Shown here: in pieces, positions 5,797 to 7,906 of the stretch
How the letters are laid out: each line of letters starts with the position of its first letter
Numbering within the stretch: the first letter of the stretch is position 1
Assembly: GCA_015486785.1 (NCBI GenBank)
Contig: WFQZ01000030.1
Location: 1-7,906, forward strand
Source: Thermoflexales bacterium
GTDB lineage: Bacteria; Chloroflexota; Anaerolineae; B4-G1; SLSP01
Reading direction: 5' to 3'
DNA length: 7,906 bases
Made by a program: the position numbers and the translations under genes
The notes under the pieces: generated by a model
What the model saw: the letters and a program-made list of their open reading frames with translations, nothing else
Told to the model about the DNA's origin: nothing
Databases searched by the model: none

Positions 5797-6675
5797 CTAT
5801 TGTGAAATCAGCGTAACCGTGCCCACACCGGCGGTCAGATTGATCGTCAAGGTCAACGGAGCTTGCCCGTAAGCCCCATTGACGTACACGTGCTCTTGCG
5901 GCTCGCTGAAGCCGGTCGTTTCCACGGGGGAAACCGCCGTGCCGCTAAATTGCACGCGCACGCCCAGCGTCGCCGGCACGCGGATGGTGATCCGGCCCGC
6001 ACCGGCTTTGATGTCCGCCAGCGCGGCGCGACGCCAATCGCCATCAAAGTTCAAATCCATCCCCCCGGCCCCGCCGATGATTGAGAGCCGGTCAAAGTTC
6101 GCGTTGCCCAGGCCCGAAACGACGCATTTCCCGTTCCCGGAGGTCAGCCGGAGCATGCTCAGCGGCACCGGGTTGGCCGCAGAAAAGGAGAGCGCAAGCT
6201 CAGCGTTGCCGCTCAACACGCTCAGCTTGCTCAGCGAAAGCCCGCCCAGGTCCATCTGCGTCTTGCCGTAGCCGATCTCCACACTCAAATCAACGGGGAT
6301 GCCGGGCGATAGTCCCACGTCCCACTCATTGATGTACTGATCCGACTTGCCCAGCGAAATCTGCGTGCCTATGCCCTGAGATATGGTGACGTGCGCCGTT
6401 TGATCCTGCACATTCTGCTTCAGCTCCGGCTTCCATTCCTTCACGTTGTAATGGAAGCTCGCTGTCAGCAGATCGCCGCTATCCGCCGGATGGACGTTCA
6501 ACGAGTCGCCCAGCAGCCGCAAATGCACTTCGGCTTGCTGCGCCTCGCCCCGCGCCACCGTCTGCTCTTCCTGAACCGGCTCAATGATCGTCAGCGGCTC
6601 GGTCGTCGGCACCGGAATGGTGCAAGCCAGCACCAGGAACAGAAACACCCCCACGATTCCATATCGCCTGCTCAT
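5797..6675 (-). CDS. Toast_rack family lipoprotein
   Basis: 292 residues. The N-terminus has two arginines, a hydrophobic core (6-17) and a lipobox ending VLAC with Cys18 as the lipidation site. It is therefore probably a membrane-anchored, surface-exposed lipoprotein. A short Thr/Glu-rich linker (about 19-48) leads to a Toast_rack_N-like stretch with the characteristic LLTASFHYNVKEWKPEL (69-85). After it, repeated short beta-strand turns with many Gly, Asn, Leu and Ser residues (about 118-245; for example VEIGYGKTQMDLGGLSLSKL and IIGGAGGMDLNFDGDW) form the stacked beta architecture shared with the C-terminal parts of LiaF-like and DUF4097-like proteins. The C-terminus returns to beta strands (272-290). 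The function is unknown. The start, ATG 6675, has AGGAGG at 5 nt, overlapping the xseB stop. The downstream histidine kinase begins 9 nt after this gene ends, which suggests a shared envelope-related role. Confidence 0.88.
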   Translation of the reverse strand: MSRRYGIVGVFLFLVLACTIPVPTTEPLTIIEPVQEEQTVARGEAQQAEVHLRLLGDSLNVHPADSGDLLTASFHYNVKEWKPELKQNVQDQTAHVTISQGIGTQISLGKSDQYINEWDVGLSPGIPVDLSVEIGYGKTQMDLGGLSLSKLSVLSGNAELALSFSAANPVPLSMLRLTSGNGKCVVSGLGNANFDRLSIIGGAGGMDLNFDGDWRRAALADIKAGAGRITIRVPATLGVRVQFSGTAVSPVETTGFSEPQEHVYVNGAYGQAPLTLTINLTAGVGTVTLISQ

Positions 6676-6684
6676 CTTGGCCTC

Positions 6685-6897
6685 CTAATCCACATCCAAC
6701 GCGGCCTCTCCTCCGTCGGCGGTCAGTTGACGCACCTGGAGCGTGGCGCGATCCAGAAGCTGCTGACAGTGCTCCGCCAGAGATTTCCCGCGTTGGTACA
6801 GCTTGACCATCTCATCAAGAGGCAAGTTCCCCTCTTCCAGCCTGGCGACCGTTGTTTCCAACTCGGCCAGGGCTTGCTCGAAGCTCAGTTCATCCAT
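6685..6897 (-). CDS. xseB: Exodeoxyribonuclease VII small subunit
   Basis: 70 residues, slightly shorter than the 80 of E. coli XseB. It is all-helical and matches the family pattern FEQALAELETTVARLEEGNLPLDEMVKLYQRG (6-37) followed by LAEHCQQLLDRATLQVRQL (40-58). XseB binds several copies per large subunit XseA, and the complex degrades single-stranded DNA from both ends in the cytoplasm. I chose ATG 6897 because AAGGAG lies 6 nt before it; an in-frame ATG at 6954 would add 19 residues that cover the predicted promoter and look non-coding. The large subunit gene xseA is not in the window and does not lie directly upstream as is usual. This is the first gene of the operon that continues with the lipoprotein, kinase and DUF192 genes. 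Its stop TAG is part of the next gene's ribosome binding site. Confidence 0.93.
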   Translation of the reverse strand: MDELSFEQALAELETTVARLEEGNLPLDEMVKLYQRGKSLAEHCQQLLDRATLQVRQLTADGGEAALDVD

Positions 6898-6927
6898 ACT
6901 ATGCTCCTTTCTTCGTTGCGTGTGCTC

Positions 6928-6957
6928 ATTATAGCGGATAGTGGTGGAATTCACCAG
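6928..6957 (-). promoter_or_regulatory. Predicted promoter of the xseB-lipoprotein-kinase-DUF192 operon
   Basis: On the minus strand a perfect TATAAT (6933-6928) lies about 30 bp before the xseB ATG, giving a leader of about 24 nt. At 17 bp spacing the -35 position reads TGGTGA (3 of 6 matches), so it is weak. The position between an upstream terminator and the first gene of the operon supports it. Confidence 0.5.
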
Positions 6958-6990
6958 TTAGGGGAAGGTTTGGAGCGGCTCGCCGACACG

Positions 6991-7030
6991 CAAAAAGGTG
7001 CAGCGCACTTCGGAAGCGTGCTGCACCTTT
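6991..7030 (-). terminator. Intrinsic terminator of the Ig-like/LGFP-like protein gene
   Basis: On the minus strand a 10-bp stem AAAGGTGCAG / CTGCACCTTT continues into a less perfect upper stem ending in CTT-CCG-AAG. It ends in five T residues (6996-6992). It starts 30 nt after the stop codon of the gene at 7061. The near-palindrome also forms a hairpin on the plus strand with a C(UUCG)G tetraloop option, so it could act in both directions, but no plus-strand gene nearby needs it. Confidence 0.78.
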
Positions 7031-7060
7031 GGCCGGGGCGTGATCTTGGTGAACCGGCCG

Positions 7061-7906
7061 TTACGGTTTGTAAACGCTCCACGTGGAACCAAAGGCCCGC
7101 AGTTGGTAAATCGTGCCGTCAATGCCCTGGAGCAAAGTCACGCTGTTGTGCATCCCCGCCAAGGTCACGCCTTGCTCCCAAGAATTGAATCCGGTCTCCG
7201 GAGCCGTCGCCCAGCCCAGTCCTTGTTGGACTTCTGGATGGGTGCGCCAGACCAGCCCAAACCCTCGGATCGGTTGATAGAGTCCCGTGGGCGGGGTGAG
7301 CGAGGGATCGCTTTCCGGGTCGCCCTCGTGGAACTCATCGGCATAGGAACTGTAAAGATTAGCTTGCCCCGATCCAGTCTGATTGTAGAAAACGTAGATG
7401 GTGCGGCTCGCCCCCATCCAGATCATAAATCCGTGCTCAAACGGCTGTTGCGCCGCCGGGCCGATCTGCGCCTCCCGTGGACACCTATCGCCGAAGGGCG
7501 CGTGATTCGCCAGCGCGGGGACCCACTCGTGCGCACATTTGATGGTCAGTTGCAGATGAGACGTTGCCTCCCCCGCGCTGTTGCGCACCGTGAGCACAAT
7601 CTCCCCGTTGCCGTCCGGGCTGATGGTCGTTGTCCCGCCATTAGGGTTGAGCGTGCCGCTTGCTCCGGTCAATAACTCATCAGCCCCCACCCAACTGATG
7701 TAAGCCTCCGTGCCGCCCTGGGCCTCCCAGGAAAGCGTCACGTCCTCATGCTCAACGATGGTCGACTTGTTCGCGGTGAAAGAAATGATGGTGGGCGGAG
7801 CGAGCCGCGCGGCGGTGGGCGGTGGCGCGGTCGGCGGCGGCGCGACGGTGGATGTTGGCACTACGGCATTGCCCGGCGGCGCAGTCGGCGACTCAGTGGG
7901 CGATTG
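7061..7906 (-). CDS. Secreted or surface protein with Pro/Thr linker, Ig-like domain and LGFP-like repeats (partial, 5' end outside window)
   Basis: 281 residues are visible and the frame stays open to the right edge, so the N-terminus is missing; a GTG at 7861 falls within the low-complexity linker and is probably not the start. Counting from the edge, residues 1-38 are a Pro/Thr/Ala-rich linker, typical between a signal or anchor region and extracellular domains. Residues 37-123 are an Ig-like beta domain (ISFTANKSTI, VTLSWEAQGG, GEIVLTVRNSAGEA). Cys124 and Cys142 might pair. The C-terminal part (about 145-281) has two related halves: GPAAQQPFEHGFMIWMGASRTIYVF and, after RGFGLVWRTHPEVQQ, the stretch from LGWATAPETGF through WEQGVTLAG to GTIYQL. 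Both resemble LGFP-type repeats, which are linked to cell-wall or surface attachment. The specific function is unknown. A strong terminator follows, which makes it a unit separate from xseB. Confidence 0.85.
   Translation of the reverse strand, partial: QSPTESPTAPPGNAVVPTSTVAPPPTAPPPTAARLAPPTIISFTANKSTIVEHEDVTLSWEAQGGTEAYISWVGADELLTGASGTLNPNGGTTTISPDGNGEIVLTVRNSAGEATSHLQLTIKCAHEWVPALANHAPFGDRCPREAQIGPAAQQPFEHGFMIWMGASRTIYVFYNQTGSGQANLYSSYADEFHEGDPESDPSLTPPTGLYQPIRGFGLVWRTHPEVQQGLGWATAPETGFNSWEQGVTLAGMHNSVTLLQGIDGTIYQLRAFGSTWSVYKP

Noticed and set aside
6898..6954. Upstream in-frame start that would extend XseB by 19 residues
   Set aside because: The extension covers the TATAAT element and the ribosome binding site, and the XseB family pattern starts right after the internal ATG.
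7031..7059. GGCCGG / CCGGCC inverted repeat just after the last gene
   Set aside because: Only 6 bp with a 17-nt loop and no T-run. It is expected by chance in GC-rich DNA, and the stronger terminator lies next to it.
6391..7188. Long plus-strand open frame of 265 codons
   Set aside because: It runs antisense through the lipoprotein start, xseB, the predicted promoter and the terminator. Its protein shows no family pattern, whereas the minus-strand genes are clearly recognised.
7859..7861. GTG as the start of the Ig-like protein gene
   Set aside because: The frame continues upstream with the same Pro/Thr linker composition to the window edge, and a start inside the linker would leave an extracellular-type protein with no signal sequence.

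Overview
The window looks like chromosomal DNA from a GC-rich bacterium, most likely a member of the Chloroflexota (Anaerolineae-like). That assignment is inference. It rests on strong GC bias at third codon positions, on a toast_rack-type lipoprotein beside a 7TM/GAF/PAS histidine kinase, on an FmdB zinc ribbon with a long acidic tail, and on a secreted protein with a Pro/Thr linker, an Ig-like domain and a C-terminal module of a kind I associate with that phylum. I see no phage, transposon, CRISPR, tRNA or rRNA signal. Gene density is high and no gap without a gene exceeds about 190 bases.

Left part (1-2438). The last 18 codons of a plus-strand gene are followed by a leader that can fold into a three-way junction, then by a DUF4213/DUF364 protein (putative metal chelation). 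Its 3' end overlaps, tail to tail, the 3' end of pcm (protein-L-isoaspartate O-methyltransferase, minus strand). Upstream of pcm on the same strand is a cyclase-family (kynurenine formamidase-like) metal-dependent hydrolase with a terminator-like hairpin behind it. A divergent promoter region (2439-2624) separates the cyclase from a plus-strand FmdB-type zinc-ribbon protein (2625-3026).

Right part (3045-6897, minus strand). A compact four-gene operon reads xseB (exonuclease VII small subunit), toast_rack lipoprotein, 792-residue sensor histidine kinase, DUF192 protein. The gaps are 9, 9 and 1 nt, and twice the stop codon of one gene is embedded in the Shine-Dalgarno sequence of the next (TAGGAGG). 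A plausible promoter sits just upstream of xseB. Upstream of that, a strong intrinsic terminator ends a separate gene, which runs off the right edge and encodes a secreted Pro/Thr-linker, Ig-like and LGFP-like repeat protein.

The most interesting hypothesis is that the lipoprotein and histidine kinase form an envelope-sensing pair loosely comparable to LiaF-LiaS. The lipoprotein's toast-rack beta-fold is related to the C-terminal part of LiaF, and the two genes are translationally linked. No response regulator and no xseA lie in the window. Most of the other genes look like ordinary housekeeping or conserved-hypothetical genes.
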